The position numbers and the translations under genes were made by a program. From an uncultured Muribaculaceae bacterium (GTDB taxonomy: Bacteria > Bacteroidota > Bacteroidia > Bacteroidales > Muribaculaceae): DNA of 64,000 nucleotides. Positions 17,700 through 27,102 of the stretch are shown one piece after another. The stretch covers positions 1 to 64,000 of the forward strand of contig CAJTPK010000013.1 of NCBI GenBank assembly GCA_910578075.1. The letters run 5' to 3'. The notes below the pieces were generated by a model. It was given only the letters and a program-made list of their open reading frames with translations, was not told the DNA's origin and ran no database searches. Numbering within the stretch: position 1 is the stretch's first letter; each line of letters starts with the position of its first letter.

Positions 17700-20600
17700 T
17701 CAAATCTGCACATTGAAGCCGATGGTGAAAGTGCGGGCTTCAGGATAGTTGCCGTAATCGATACCTATATTGGTACCGTCGCCCACCTCGGGAGTGAAAC
17801 CACGGTATTTGGTTGCTGTGAACAGATTCTCGCCCATCACGAAGAAGCGGATATTGCTGAATCCTATCTTCTTGACGATATTGTAAGGCAAGGTGTAGGA
17901 GAGTGTCAGGTTGGCACAGCGCAGATAGGCTCCGCTCTTAACGTACAGGTCAGAGCTCTGCCAGTTGCGGGCATCACCGAGGCGGTAGATTGGAATTGTG
18001 TTGGATGTTCCTTCGCCTGTCCAGCGGTTGAGCATCCATTTCGGCATATTCTTTGCCGGAGTGTCGCCACGGAGTGAGGCATCATAGATCTGGTTGCCCC
18101 AGACGCCCTGGAAATAAGCGGTGAGCTGGAACCCTTTCCATCCTAAGCCGACATTGAAGCCGTATGTCCAGTCCGGTAAACCTTTACCGATCTTGGTGCG
18201 GTCGTCTGCATTGATGGTGCCGTCGCCGTTTGTGTCAAGGAAGATTACATCGCCGGGAGTAGCATACCATGAGGTCTGACCGGAAGTGAGACCATATTTT
18301 GCATTGTATGCGTCAGCCTCTGCCTGGTTCTGGATTATACCGCCGGTCTTGTAGCCATAGAAGAATGGGAATACCTCGCCATTCATCGAGCGGGCGATGT
18401 CGCCTGCCGTTGCATTCGATACCTCTGAACGCCATCCGTCTGCGTTACCAAGATTCACAAGCTTATTCTTGACATAGGATAGGTTACCTCCGAGATTGAC
18501 CACCCATTCGCCGAATGTATGAACCCAGCGGAGATCCATCTCTACACCGGTATTGTCCATTGTGCCGACATTGCCTATAGGCTTTGATTCTCCAACATAA
18601 GTAGGAATCATCATGGTCATGAGCATACCAGTAGTGCGCTTCTTGTACCAGTCTATTGTAAACTGCAGTGAATTATCGAAGAAGCCTAAGTCAAGACCCA
18701 CGTCAGTCTGTGTGGATTCCTCCCATTTAAGGTCAGGGTTTGGAAGACCTGATGCCTTGGATCCAAACGTCTGGCTGGATCCTTCAGGACCGAAGTAATA
18801 GTTGTTGTTTCCCGTGGTCAGCACAGTGTACGCGAAATCACCGATTGCCTCGTTACCGTTCTTACCCCATGAGAAACGCACTTTCGTGTTGCTCCACCAT
18901 TGCGGACGGGATTCGAGGAATTTCTCGCTGGTCGGATTCCAACCTAAGGAGAAAGATGGAAAAGTTGCCCATTTATTGTTTGCACCGAATCTGGAGCTAC
19001 CGTCACGTCTTACAGTGACCTGAGCCATGTAGCGACCGTCATAGTCATAGGATGCACGACCGAAATAAGAGAGGAGCTTAGGCCATGCAGAATTCGGGCC
19101 GGCGTCACCTGTACGGTTTCCGCCATCTTCCTCACCGGGACGGCCCTGAGCCACGGTCACCCAAGGTTTCGCGAAATTATAGAGCTTGTTGGCGGAGGCA
19201 TTGATCCACCATCCAGTGCCCTGCTTTGCAGATTGTCCGAGCACTACGTTTACATGATGGTCACCGAAAGCCTTATCGTAAGTGATCAGGTTCTCAAGCT
19301 GCCATGTCCAGCCACGATTTGAAGATGAAGATGCTGAGGCATGGATAGCATCGGTATTGCTAAGGTTGCTGTAGTAGTTAGGTTCGGTATGGCTGTCGCT
19401 TCCCCAGAATGCGAGGTCTCCGCCAAAGCTGATACGATATTTGATAGCGTCCCAGATCTGGAGCTCTCCGACAAAGTTGGTCACAACCTTGTGGCTCCAG
19501 TTCTTGGCAGAGGGGAAAGACCATCCGTAGAAGGGGTTGGTAAGCTCCTGGTATCCTCCGCCGAAAGCCTCCGGCACAGTATATAGATTTCCGTTGGCAT
19601 CATAACGGGGCACATATTTGTCATTGCCGGCGTAGTAATTGAGCTGATGATTATACTCATCCGAACCGGGAGCCAGAGTCGGGGTAAGCATCGGTGACAT
19701 ACCGAGTGCATTTGTGATTGCTCCTCCATAATATCCTCCTCCGCCGCCGAAGCCTTTGGAGTGGATACGTGCATAGGAGACGTTCGTGGTCAGGACAAAT
19801 TTGTTGAGGTAGTTGCGTTTCTCAGACTCGTCAAACAAGGTGTATATATTGTTGGCGCGGAGAGTGAGACGGTTGTAGTTCGATTGGTCGTAGTTACCAC
19901 CTATGATACCTTCCTGATCATAGTATCCGAAAGATAGGAAATAGTTTACCTTTTCGCTTGCTCCCGACACCGATATCTGGTGATTCATCACCGGAGCGTT
20001 GTCGTTGAATATAGCCTTCTGCCAATCGAATCCCTGACCATAGCTGTAAGGGTTGCCATATGGAGCGGGCTGCCCCGTGTTCAGATAAGCCTCGTTTTTA
20101 AGAAGCGCATATTCAGTAGCGTTGAGGATATCTATCGATTTCAGTTTTGACTGCCATCCATAGGAAAAATCGTAAGTAATTCTGGCACGGCCTTTCACGC
20201 CCTTCTTGGTTGTGACAAGAATTACACCGTTGGCTGCACGCGCACCATAGACAGCACCGGAGGCAGCATCCTTGAGGACCTCGATCGACTGTATATCCTG
20301 AGGGTTCAGATAGTCAATGCCACCGTCGATAGCCATTCCGTCAACAATATAGAGAGGATTTGAATTGTTGATGGTGCCGACACCGCGCACTCGTATCTGA
20401 GCCTGCGATCCGGGCTGACCATTGGCTGTGGTTGCCGTCACACCGGCAGCCACGCCCTTAAGGGCGTTGGCGACATTGACAGGAAGTGTCTGCTCAAGAG
20501 TCTCCTCTCCGACTTTGGAAATTGCTGCCGTCACGACGCTTTTCTTCTGCACGCCGTAGCCTACCACAACGAGATCGTCGAGAATCTGGGAGTCTTCAAT

Positions 20601-20888
20601 AAGATGGATTTCGAAATTATCGCCCCCTGACTTAACTTTCACTTCCTGCGGAGTGTATCCTACATAGGAGATTAAAAGTGTGGAGCCGACAGGTGCTTTT
20701 AGGGAGAATTTTCCATCAGCATCTGTGGAGGCACCCTTGGAGGTACCTTTCACTGAGATTATCGCTCCAATCAGCGGTTCTCCGTCTGAATTGTTGACCA
20801 CCGTACCGGTCACGCTGACTTCCTGTGCATATAGCCCCAGGCTCGTCAGAAGAGCGATGATAAATAAGGTTAACTTTTTCATCTGCAA
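17700..20888 (-). CDS. SusC-like TonB-dependent transporter (beta-glucan PUL)
   Basis: A 1062-residue outer-membrane transporter. The order is signal peptide (LTLFIIALLTSLGLYA), carboxypeptidase-regulatory-like domain (about 22-105), TonB box region (DDLVVVGYGVQKKS), plug domain with IRVRGVGTINNSNPLYIVDG, and a beta-barrel ending in FTIGFNVQI. Length and layout are typical of SusC/RagA. It is paired with the SusD gene that follows. It imports oligosaccharides released by the surface GH16/GH5 enzymes, using TonB energy. Confidence 0.96.
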   Translation of the reverse strand: MQMKKLTLFIIALLTSLGLYAQEVSVTGTVVNNSDGEPLIGAIISVKGTSKGASTDADGKFSLKAPVGSTLLISYVGYTPQEVKVKSGGDNFEIHLIEDSQILDDLVVVGYGVQKKSVVTAAISKVGEETLEQTLPVNVANALKGVAAGVTATTANGQPGSQAQIRVRGVGTINNSNPLYIVDGMAIDGGIDYLNPQDIQSIEVLKDAASGAVYGARAANGVILVTTKKGVKGRARITYDFSYGWQSKLKSIDILNATEYALLKNEAYLNTGQPAPYGNPYSYGQGFDWQKAIFNDNAPVMNHQISVSGASEKVNYFLSFGYYDQEGIIGGNYDQSNYNRLTLRANNIYTLFDESEKRNYLNKFVLTTNVSYARIHSKGFGGGGGYYGGAITNALGMSPMLTPTLAPGSDEYNHQLNYYAGNDKYVPRYDANGNLYTVPEAFGGGYQELTNPFYGWSFPSAKNWSHKVVTNFVGELQIWDAIKYRISFGGDLAFWGSDSHTEPNYYSNLSNTDAIHASASSSSNRGWTWQLENLITYDKAFGDHHVNVVLGQSAKQGTGWWINASANKLYNFAKPWVTVAQGRPGEEDGGNRTGDAGPNSAWPKLLSYFGRASYDYDGRYMAQVTVRRDGSSRFGANNKWATFPSFSLGWNPTSEKFLESRPQWWSNTKVRFSWGKNGNEAIGDFAYTVLTTGNNNYYFGPEGSSQTFGSKASGLPNPDLKWEESTQTDVGLDLGFFDNSLQFTIDWYKKRTTGMLMTMMIPTYVGESKPIGNVGTMDNTGVEMDLRWVHTFGEWVVNLGGNLSYVKNKLVNLGNADGWRSEVSNATAGDIARSMNGEVFPFFYGYKTGGIIQNQAEADAYNAKYGLTSGQTSWYATPGDVIFLDTNGDGTINADDRTKIGKGLPDWTYGFNVGLGWKGFQLTAYFQGVWGNQIYDASLRGDTPAKNMPKWMLNRWTGEGTSNTIPIYRLGDARNWQSSDLYVKSGAYLRCANLTLSYTLPYNIVKKIGFSNIRFFVMGENLFTATKYRGFTPEVGDGTNIGIDYGNYPEARTFTIGFNVQI

Positions 20889-20945
20889 TAGTTTTTAGAT
20901 ATAGTGTTGAGTTGATCTTAGTAGTATTGGGGTTCAGAATTTATT

Positions 20946-22337
20946 TCACTGCTTTTGAAATATTCTTACGTAGTCCACAATCATGGAAACCGGCAACGCT
21001 GACTCATCGACACCTTTGTATCCACCCCAGTCGCCGCCCCATGCGAGGTTCAGTATAGGATAGAATGCATAGTGGAATGGCCAGGAGTCATGGTCTGCTC
21101 CCATAGCTGCTTTTGTAGCCCTGAGCTGCACCTTGCCATCGACATAGGTGACAATCTCATCCGGTGTCCACTCGCATGCATAAACGTGGAAGGAACCTTC
21201 TGCTCCCGCGCATTTCATCTCATGGGTTTTCTGAGTGCCTTGGGTGTGGTTGTAGTTGCCGGTGTGAAGAGATGAAGAGACGAAATCAGGATTTGCGCCG
21301 ACCTCTTCCATGATGTCGATCTCGCCGCAATATGGCCAGGGATTCTTACTCCAGTCTACATTGCTTGGCATCATCCAGAATGCCGGCCAGGTGCCCTTCC
21401 CCTTGGGGAGATTGATGCGTGCTTCAAAATATCCGTATGTCCATCCTGTTGAGGGACGCGCATTCATGCGACCGGAGTAGACTTTCCCATCCTTGCCTTT
21501 GAAACAGTTTATATAAAGGAATCCGTCCTTGACCTCAAGAGTGCGTTTTCCATCCACTTCCTTTGAGGTGTAGGTCTGTAACTCGTTGTTGACGTGTCCC
21601 GGTGCCCAATTCTCAATTGTCCAGTCACTGCTTGGCACGGATCCTGTGTTGAATTCATCGCTCCAAACCAGTGTGTAGCCAGCAGGCGTATTCACTTTGT
21701 CGGAAAGTTGCGTTACGGTTAGCTCCGTGCGCTCTTCTCCGTATACAAGTGTGAGAGTAGCCGTGCGGGTCTCGTTGCCATCATTTGCAGCAGCCTTCAC
21801 CGTCACATCGCTCTCTCCCTTACTCCCTTTGGCAGGGGTAGCGGTAAGCCAGGCTTCGGAGCTTGTCAACTCCCATTCCACATTGGAAGTCACCCGGATT
21901 GAGGCAGATGACTCCTGACCACCGAATGTAAGTGATTTTGTAGAGAAAAATGCGTTGGCTGCTATTCCTTGTCTCACAGGAACGGACTTGAATACTTGTC
22001 CTGCCGCCGAAAGATTGATATTGGCGCTCCTTTCATCAAGACCGGTATTGGCAGTAATTTTTACATTAATTATAGAGGTCCTGTTTTTCAAGCCCCCTGA
22101 TGGCTGTACGGATATCCAGTCGGCGTCAGCTGCCACAGCCCAGTCCCGGTCGGCTGTCACCGATAATTCAAGTACCGTTGCTTCGTGTCCTGCCACAAGC
22201 TGTTCGGGCGACACCGTAACCTTGACTGTGGACACGTCCGGAATATCAGGTGTGTTATTGTCGCTCCCACAAGAAGAGAAAGCCGGGGTTACCAGCACTG
22301 CCGACATACAGATGCTTAGAAAGGTTGCTCTTTTCAT
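20946..22337 (-). CDS. GH16 endo-beta-glucanase lipoprotein with two BACON domains
   Basis: A 463-residue lipoprotein (FSSC, Cys23). Two BACON modules (about 40-125 and 130-212; DWISVQP and AWLTATP are the marker segments) act as spacers from the membrane. The GH16 domain (about 220-463) carries the catalytic motif GEIDIMEEVG with nucleophile Glu339 and acid/base Glu344. The form with a beta-bulge Met between them is typical of laminarinases and mixed-linkage glucanases. It is the first gene of the operon, 57 bases before SusC. It is the main clue that this PUL targets beta-1,3- or beta-1,3/1,4-glucan. Confidence 0.94.
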   Translation of the reverse strand: MKRATFLSICMSAVLVTPAFSSCGSDNNTPDIPDVSTVKVTVSPEQLVAGHEATVLELSVTADRDWAVAADADWISVQPSGGLKNRTSIINVKITANTGLDERSANINLSAAGQVFKSVPVRQGIAANAFFSTKSLTFGGQESSASIRVTSNVEWELTSSEAWLTATPAKGSKGESDVTVKAAANDGNETRTATLTLVYGEERTELTVTQLSDKVNTPAGYTLVWSDEFNTGSVPSSDWTIENWAPGHVNNELQTYTSKEVDGKRTLEVKDGFLYINCFKGKDGKVYSGRMNARPSTGWTYGYFEARINLPKGKGTWPAFWMMPSNVDWSKNPWPYCGEIDIMEEVGANPDFVSSSLHTGNYNHTQGTQKTHEMKCAGAEGSFHVYACEWTPDEIVTYVDGKVQLRATKAAMGADHDSWPFHYAFYPILNLAWGGDWGGYKGVDESALPVSMIVDYVRIFQKQ

Positions 22338-22394
22338 TGCTGTTATTTCTGAGTTATTAATTCAATATCCAGGGTTGATACATAAACCCAGGTG

Positions 22395-22430
22395 CAAAAT
22401 TAATCACTCATATCAGCAGATAAAATGTAG
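22395..22430 (-). promoter_or_regulatory. putative promoter of the beta-glucan PUL operon
   Basis: On the minus strand TAATTTTG (22395-22402) fits the Bacteroidetes -7 consensus TAnnTTTG. A weak -33-like TTTTA lies about 20 bases upstream. It would start transcription about 50 bases before the GH16 gene. This is a consensus match only. Confidence 0.45.
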
Positions 22431-22515
22431 TAACCCGGAATGTAAGTTTATTTATTCATAAGATACTTATTATCAGATATGTAATTTTACACTTTTGTAA
22501 GTTTTTCTTTGAGGG

Positions 22516-24219
22516 TCAGGACTGATATTTGCCCAATGACTTTACGGCGTCAGCGAATCTATCCTTTGCAATAATAGCCTTGTTACGCATCTTAAGGCGA
22601 TAGTTATAGACAGTCTGAGGGGAGCAGTGCAGGAGAGCCGCTATCTTCACGGAGTCAGAGATACCGAGGCGCACCAGCGCATAGATTCTAAGCTCGGTGT
22701 TCAATTCACCCGCATTGACAACAAGCTGCTCCTCCGGGCGGAGCAGTTTATTGAAATCGTTGACAAAGTCGGGATATATATTGAGAAACAGGCTATCGAA
22801 ACTCTTGTAGAAATCTTTCAATTCCCGGTTTGAATATAAAGCGGCAATCACCTCTTCCTTCAGCTCTTTCCATTTCTCTGCTTTCACAAACTTGAGGATA
22901 TCCTTGCGGTATTTCTCAAATCGCTCTATATATGACGAACACAAAGCGAAGGTGGCACCGATACACTCCTCTTTCACATAGTTCGCCTCACGCAACGTCA
23001 TCGATATTTCCTCATTATGGGTGTTGGCAGCCTGCAGGTTGGCGATCAGTTTATCACGTTCCGCCTTGTTGCGCGTGATTTCATTCATATTTTTCGTAAG
23101 CTCCTGATTTGCCTCCTCAAGCTTAATCTGCGATTTCTTCAATTGCCGGCTCCTCCGCATATATAATATTATAAATATTACCATAGAGAGGAGAATCACG
23201 AACAGCACCACGAGAGCCGCCATCAGATTATGTTGCGACTTGCGGAGTTTTGTCTCATGCAGATGATGCACTTCCGAAACCGTTTTGGCCAGCGATGCCG
23301 CCCTTATCCGGTTAGGAAGACGCAGAGCCTGATTCTGGCTGTAGTTGACGTATTTGTAGGCACGCTCGATGTCGCCTTTCTCAAGCATAATCATGGCAAG
23401 TTCAGTAATCGATGCGATATCGCGGTTGGCGATGCGCACATCGGTCATGCCCGACAGGATTAGGTAGCGCATACGGTTCTCCTCATCATCGATACGGTCA
23501 TAGAGTCTCGACAATATGTAGCATTTCATTGCATCCGTGCGGGAATCGAACGAACAAGTGTCGACAGAAGCCTTCACCGTTTCTATCAGCCCGTTGGGAA
23601 TAGTCTTTTTATCAACCTTAGATGAGGCGGCATACCAGAGATATTCAGGATTGTCACGGGTGATCAGTGCCGAGATGGAATCTTCATAGCAATGGCTGAT
23701 GCGGTCATAATCATCATTACCTATAATCTTATGGTCGGAAAGCTGGCCCATGTGCGAGTATAGATATGCAAGCTGACCGTAATACCTTATTTTATTAGAG
23801 TCTGAAAGTTCACTGGCGTTTATCTGCGACAATTCTTCCTGCGCTTCATTCAGGAATCCCATCACCGACAATGTGTAGGATTTGTTGATACGCCATTCAT
23901 ATTCCCACTGACTGTTGCCCAGATTACGGGCAATCTTAAGATTCGCATCTGCGTAATACCTTGCCGAATCGGCATCAAACACGAAATATTCATCGTATAG
24001 CGCACGGTTGCTCCAATATCGTTCCTCCTCGGTGCTCGCACGTTTGCGATTTTGTTTCAACTGCGCGATCTTATCGAGTTTCAGGCGCAAATAGGTATCC
24101 TCGTTGTCGATCATAGAGTCAAGGCGCGCAAGCAGCATGTCGACAGTAGGCTCCACAGCAAACCCATACTGCAGACCCAAGACTACCATCATAGTAAGGA
24201 AGGCTGTGATTCGTTTCAT
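22516..24219 (-). CDS. SusR-like membrane regulator (TPR, DUF6377, HTH)
   Basis: A 567-residue protein: signal peptide, periplasmic TPR-like helices (about 25-320), one transmembrane segment (about 335-357, AALVVLFVILLSMVIFIIL), a cytoplasmic coiled coil (360-420), then a DUF6377-type region ending in a helix-turn-helix (VKIAALLHCSPQTVYNYRLK, about 515-540). SusR of the starch system has the same plan: it senses oligosaccharide in the periplasm and activates the PUL. Location immediately upstream of, and on the same strand as, the GH16-SusC operon makes it the likely activator of that operon. Confidence 0.88.
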   Translation of the reverse strand: MKRITAFLTMMVVLGLQYGFAVEPTVDMLLARLDSMIDNEDTYLRLKLDKIAQLKQNRKRASTEEERYWSNRALYDEYFVFDADSARYYADANLKIARNLGNSQWEYEWRINKSYTLSVMGFLNEAQEELSQINASELSDSNKIRYYGQLAYLYSHMGQLSDHKIIGNDDYDRISHCYEDSISALITRDNPEYLWYAASSKVDKKTIPNGLIETVKASVDTCSFDSRTDAMKCYILSRLYDRIDDEENRMRYLILSGMTDVRIANRDIASITELAMIMLEKGDIERAYKYVNYSQNQALRLPNRIRAASLAKTVSEVHHLHETKLRKSQHNLMAALVVLFVILLSMVIFIILYMRRSRQLKKSQIKLEEANQELTKNMNEITRNKAERDKLIANLQAANTHNEEISMTLREANYVKEECIGATFALCSSYIERFEKYRKDILKFVKAEKWKELKEEVIAALYSNRELKDFYKSFDSLFLNIYPDFVNDFNKLLRPEEQLVVNAGELNTELRIYALVRLGISDSVKIAALLHCSPQTVYNYRLKMRNKAIIAKDRFADAVKSLGKYQS

Positions 24220-24478
24220 AGAAACTCACTTAAACTTTTAATTAGGTGCCTGAGCTCATTTTTAACATTCTGCAAAAGTCTAAATGAGTCCATGGTATGT
24301 TTGACTTAAAGTTTACAAAATTACATATTTTTTTTGAATATCATCACACCAACATTAAGAAGTTATTTAAATTTCAATATTTTTTGTTATCTACCTCAGA
24401 ACATAAGCAGCTGTTGAAATTAAACCGCCAAGTAGCTGGTAATGACAATCCAGGTTTATTATGCTATATACGTAAACA
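24220..24478. other. AT-rich divergent intergenic region
   Basis: No gene. On the minus strand TAATTTTG (24316-24323) fits a -7 box for the SusR-like gene. The remainder is AT-rich spacer between the PUL and the toxin-antitoxin pair. Confidence 0.4.
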
Positions 24479-24522
24479 TTTTCACAAATTTGTGAAAATA
24501 TCAAAAACTTTTAGTAACTTCG
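24479..24522 (+). promoter_or_regulatory. higBA promoter with palindromic operator
   Basis: TTTTCACAAATTTGTGAAAA (24479-24498) is a perfect 20-bp palindrome. Its right half supplies a -33-like TTTG, and TAACTTCG (24515-24522) is a near-consensus -7 box 22 bases on. The site lies 42 bases before higB, the usual place for the antitoxin to bind and repress its own operon. Confidence 0.6.
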
Positions 24523-24540
24523 CAATGTAATATAATAAAC

Positions 24541-24858
24541 ATGGTAGTTACGTTTGAAGAAACTTATTTACGTGAGTTGTTTGAGCATGGCAAGTGTTCA
24601 GATAAGAAGCATCGCTACCAGCCTCAGATTATCAAGAGATACAAACGACGTATCGAGCAACTTAAAGCAGCCCCAAGACCTGAAACACTCTATCAGTTGC
24701 ATTCATTGAATTTTGAGGCACTCAAAGGAGACAAGGCAGGGCGTTTCTCAGTCAGAGTCAATGACCAATATAGAATCGAATTTACATTGAACACCGATTA
24801 TGAGAATGCAATACTGACCATTTGCAACATTGTTGAACTTTCAAATCATTATGATTGA
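24541..24858 (+). CDS. higB: HigB-like toxin, RelE superfamily mRNA interferase
   Basis: A 105-residue protein of the HigB/RelE fold: helical N-terminus with KRYKRRIEQLKAAP, then LHSLNFEALKGDKAGRFSVR and NDQYRIEF, the usual strand-loop-strand with basic residues of ribosome-dependent mRNA endonucleases. The toxin precedes its antitoxin, the order typical of higBA. Its stop overlaps the higA start by eight bases, which should couple translation. Confidence 0.88.
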   Translation: MVVTFEETYLRELFEHGKCSDKKHRYQPQIIKRYKRRIEQLKAAPRPETLYQLHSLNFEALKGDKAGRFSVRVNDQYRIEFTLNTDYENAILTICNIVELSNHYD

Positions 24859-25204
24859 CATGATAACATTAGCAGGCGTTGAGTCGAACATGATAGCAAA
24901 TAATCTTACACCATTTGAACCTACTCATCCTGGTGAGATTCTTCGTGAGGAAATTGAATGCAGAGGGATAACCCAGACTAAACTTGCGAAAGAACTTGGC
25001 GTGAAGGTCTCGCTCCTGAATGAGCTCATTAATGGCAAACGAGATTTTACCATTGAATATGCACTGATGCTTGAAGCCGCATTAGGCATAGACTCTGATT
25101 TCTGGATCAATCTTCAAACCGATTACAGCAAGGCTAAAGCCAGACAAGACTCCTCTTTCATGTCCAAACTTGCCAATATCCGACGCGTAGCAGCGGTATT
25201 ATAA
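24851..25204 (+). CDS. higA: HigA-like antitoxin, XRE-family HTH
   Basis: A 117-residue HigA-type antitoxin. After a short leader, HPGEILREEI and GITQTKLAKELGV mark the family, with the HTH at about residues 40-75 and the conserved INGKRDFTIEYAL motif. The C-terminus (FWINLQTDYSKAKARQ) is typical. The ATG at 24851 is chosen; a TTG seven codons upstream is less likely. It should neutralise HigB and repress at the palindrome upstream. It ends four bases from the 3' end of the convergent SPFH gene. Confidence 0.9.
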   Translation: MIDMITLAGVESNMIANNLTPFEPTHPGEILREEIECRGITQTKLAKELGVKVSLLNELINGKRDFTIEYALMLEAALGIDSDFWINLQTDYSKAKARQDSSFMSKLANIRRVAAVL

Positions 25205-25208
25205 GGAA

Positions 25209-26189
25209 TCACTGTTGCGGGAACATATTCTTAATAGCGCCAAGGCTGGCGAGCACAGAAGATGCTTCGAAAGGCATATAGACAGTTTTGGTCTTGTCTC
25301 CGGCGGTCATGGACTGCAATGTCTCGATATATTTGGTGGCCAACAGATACGTAGCCGGATCTGTGGCAGTAGCCCGCACCGCCTCCGCTACATTACGGAT
25401 AGCCTCTGCCTCTGCTTCAGCCTGAAGGATCTTGGCTTTTGCCTCACCCTCTGCCCGGAGAATCTCCGCCTGACGCGCAGCTTCAGCACGATTGATGGCG
25501 GACTGCTTCTCACCTTCCGAGATTAGAATCGCCGATTGCTTCTCACCCTCGGCATTCAAGATCTCCGCGCGGCGGTTACGTTCTGCCTGCATCTGTTTCT
25601 CCATTGCGATGCGCACTGTTTCCGGTGGCTTGATGTCCTGAAGTTCGACACGGTTCACTTTCACTCCCCACTTGTTGGTGGCATCATCAAGTATCACCTG
25701 AAGTTTGGAATTGATAGTATCGCGAGAGGTCAGAGTCTCATCAAGCTCAAGCTCACCGATCACATTACGCAACGAAGTCTGCGTCAGCTTCTCTATGGCA
25801 TTGGGCAGGTTGTCGATCTGATATACCGCCTTCTTGGGATCCACGATCTGGAAATAAAGGAGAGCATTGATCTCCGTGGTCACGTTATCACGGGTAATCA
25901 CCTGCTGCGAGGGAAAATCATAAACCTGCTCCCTGAGATCAATATTCGAAGTAGTGGTCATGGTCACATGCTTGTATCCACCCTGCACCACTTCGTGGCG
26001 TGTATAGATAAGTTTGGGACGGTCGATAAACGGAAGAATCAGGTTCAACCCCGGATTCAATACGCTATGGAAACGGCCAAGCCGCTCTATCACTTTAGTC
26101 TCCGACTGCGGGACTACCTTGACAGACGCCGCGATGACTGCGACAGCGAGCGCCACAATCACAATGGAAAGAATTAATGTCAGTGCCAT
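25209..26189 (-). CDS. SPFH/band 7 membrane protein (paraslipin/QmcA type)
   Basis: A 326-residue stomatin-like protein with one N-terminal membrane helix (about 3-22) and an SPFH domain (about 25-190; FHSVLNPGLNLILPF). A long Ala/Glu-rich coiled coil with repeated AEGEKQSA units (about 200-275) and a hydrophobic C-terminus follow. It probably oligomerises on the inner membrane. It follows an NfeD gene 31 bases upstream, the standard partner in bacteria. The pair is linked to membrane microdomain or protease quality control, but the role here is not shown. Confidence 0.92.
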   Translation of the reverse strand: MALTLILSIVIVALAVAVIAASVKVVPQSETKVIERLGRFHSVLNPGLNLILPFIDRPKLIYTRHEVVQGGYKHVTMTTTSNIDLREQVYDFPSQQVITRDNVTTEINALLYFQIVDPKKAVYQIDNLPNAIEKLTQTSLRNVIGELELDETLTSRDTINSKLQVILDDATNKWGVKVNRVELQDIKPPETVRIAMEKQMQAERNRRAEILNAEGEKQSAILISEGEKQSAINRAEAARQAEILRAEGEAKAKILQAEAEAEAIRNVAEAVRATATDPATYLLATKYIETLQSMTAGDKTKTVYMPFEASSVLASLGAIKNMFPQQ

Positions 26190-26220
26190 ATTATATTAGT
26201 ATTTGGATATGAAAAGCGTT

Positions 26221-26697
26221 TCAACGCTGAGGATCCATAGCCTCATCTCCCTTGTTAATCAAATTCGCTATGAGAACGATGCTGTCATGCCCCACGATCT
26301 CAATCTCGTCGTTGCGGTGGAGATCCTCATGATTCTGAAGCATCACCTGCCAGTTGTCGCCATCTATTCTGACCCTCGCATGCTGATGACCTGACGTGGA
26401 CTGGATAACCAGCGCACGCCTTCCTTTGAGAGCATCCATATTCGAATTGAAATTCTCCCCATGACGATTGCTCCGGTTCGCATACATGCGCTGTATCAAC
26501 TTGCCGAAACAGAGAAAGAACAGCAATCCTCCGACAGCGAGAGTGATTATCTGCCCCGCCAGTGACACTCCCGCCAAAGAAGCCAAAGCGGCAAGCAAAG
26601 CACCGGCAGCAATGCAGATGCTCCATATCCACATTGTCAAAATCTCCACGATAGTGAGACACGCGGCTATTATAGCCCAGATCAGAGGAAGTGCCAT
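26221..26697 (-). CDS. NfeD-like membrane protein
   Basis: A 158-residue short-form NfeD protein. Three or so hydrophobic segments span about residues 1-70, followed by a soluble OB-fold domain (about 85-150: GRRALVIQS, ARVRIDGDNW, NDEIEIVG). It lacks the N-terminal ClpP-like protease of long NfeD. It is encoded first, directly before the SPFH gene, and is probably co-transcribed. A minus-strand -7-like box TATATTTG lies at 26724-26731. Confidence 0.9.
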   Translation of the reverse strand: MALPLIWAIIAACLTIVEILTMWIWSICIAAGALLAALASLAGVSLAGQIITLAVGGLLFFLCFGKLIQRMYANRSNRHGENFNSNMDALKGRRALVIQSTSGHQHARVRIDGDNWQVMLQNHEDLHRNDEIEIVGHDSIVLIANLINKGDEAMDPQR

Positions 26698-27102
26698 ATC
26701 TCTCGGATTATAAAATTCTCGCCCAAATATAATGATTTTTCTCTAAAAAACCTAACATTTTTTCATACACCAAAACAATCATATATATTAAGGAGGATTT
26801 ATTTTATAATTGGTTTACCAATTTAATTTAACAAACACATTCTTAAACCATGTTGTAAAACATAATTTCAAGACAGAAATAATTGTTAAATTGGTCATAT
26901 TGGTCTTATTCATTGATTTTTACCCAAGTTTGCAATCGTATTAAAATATTTCTAATGTTAAATATTGTTAATTGGATAACCAAATTATTCAAATTATTGG
27001 TAAACCAATTTTAATTTTCTAACTTTGCCATCGGAAGATTTATTCCATCTTTCCACAAATAAACAATTCGAACAAAAACCATAAACATCAACAACATTCA
27101 CC
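26698..27102 (+). promoter_or_regulatory. alginate PUL promoter region with TTGG-N4-CCAA palindromes
   Basis: Three 12-bp inverted repeats of the form TTGG-NNNA-CCAA lie at 26810-26821 (TTGGTTTACCAA), 26972-26983 (TTGGATAACCAA) and 26997-27008 (TTGGTAAACCAA). The last two are centred 25 bp apart. TAACTTTG (27020-27027) is a perfect -7 box, and the last palindrome falls where its -33 element would be. This looks like operator control by a dimeric regulator (GntR or LacI type would fit). No such gene is in the window. The rest of the 405-bp gap is AT-rich. Confidence 0.6.
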
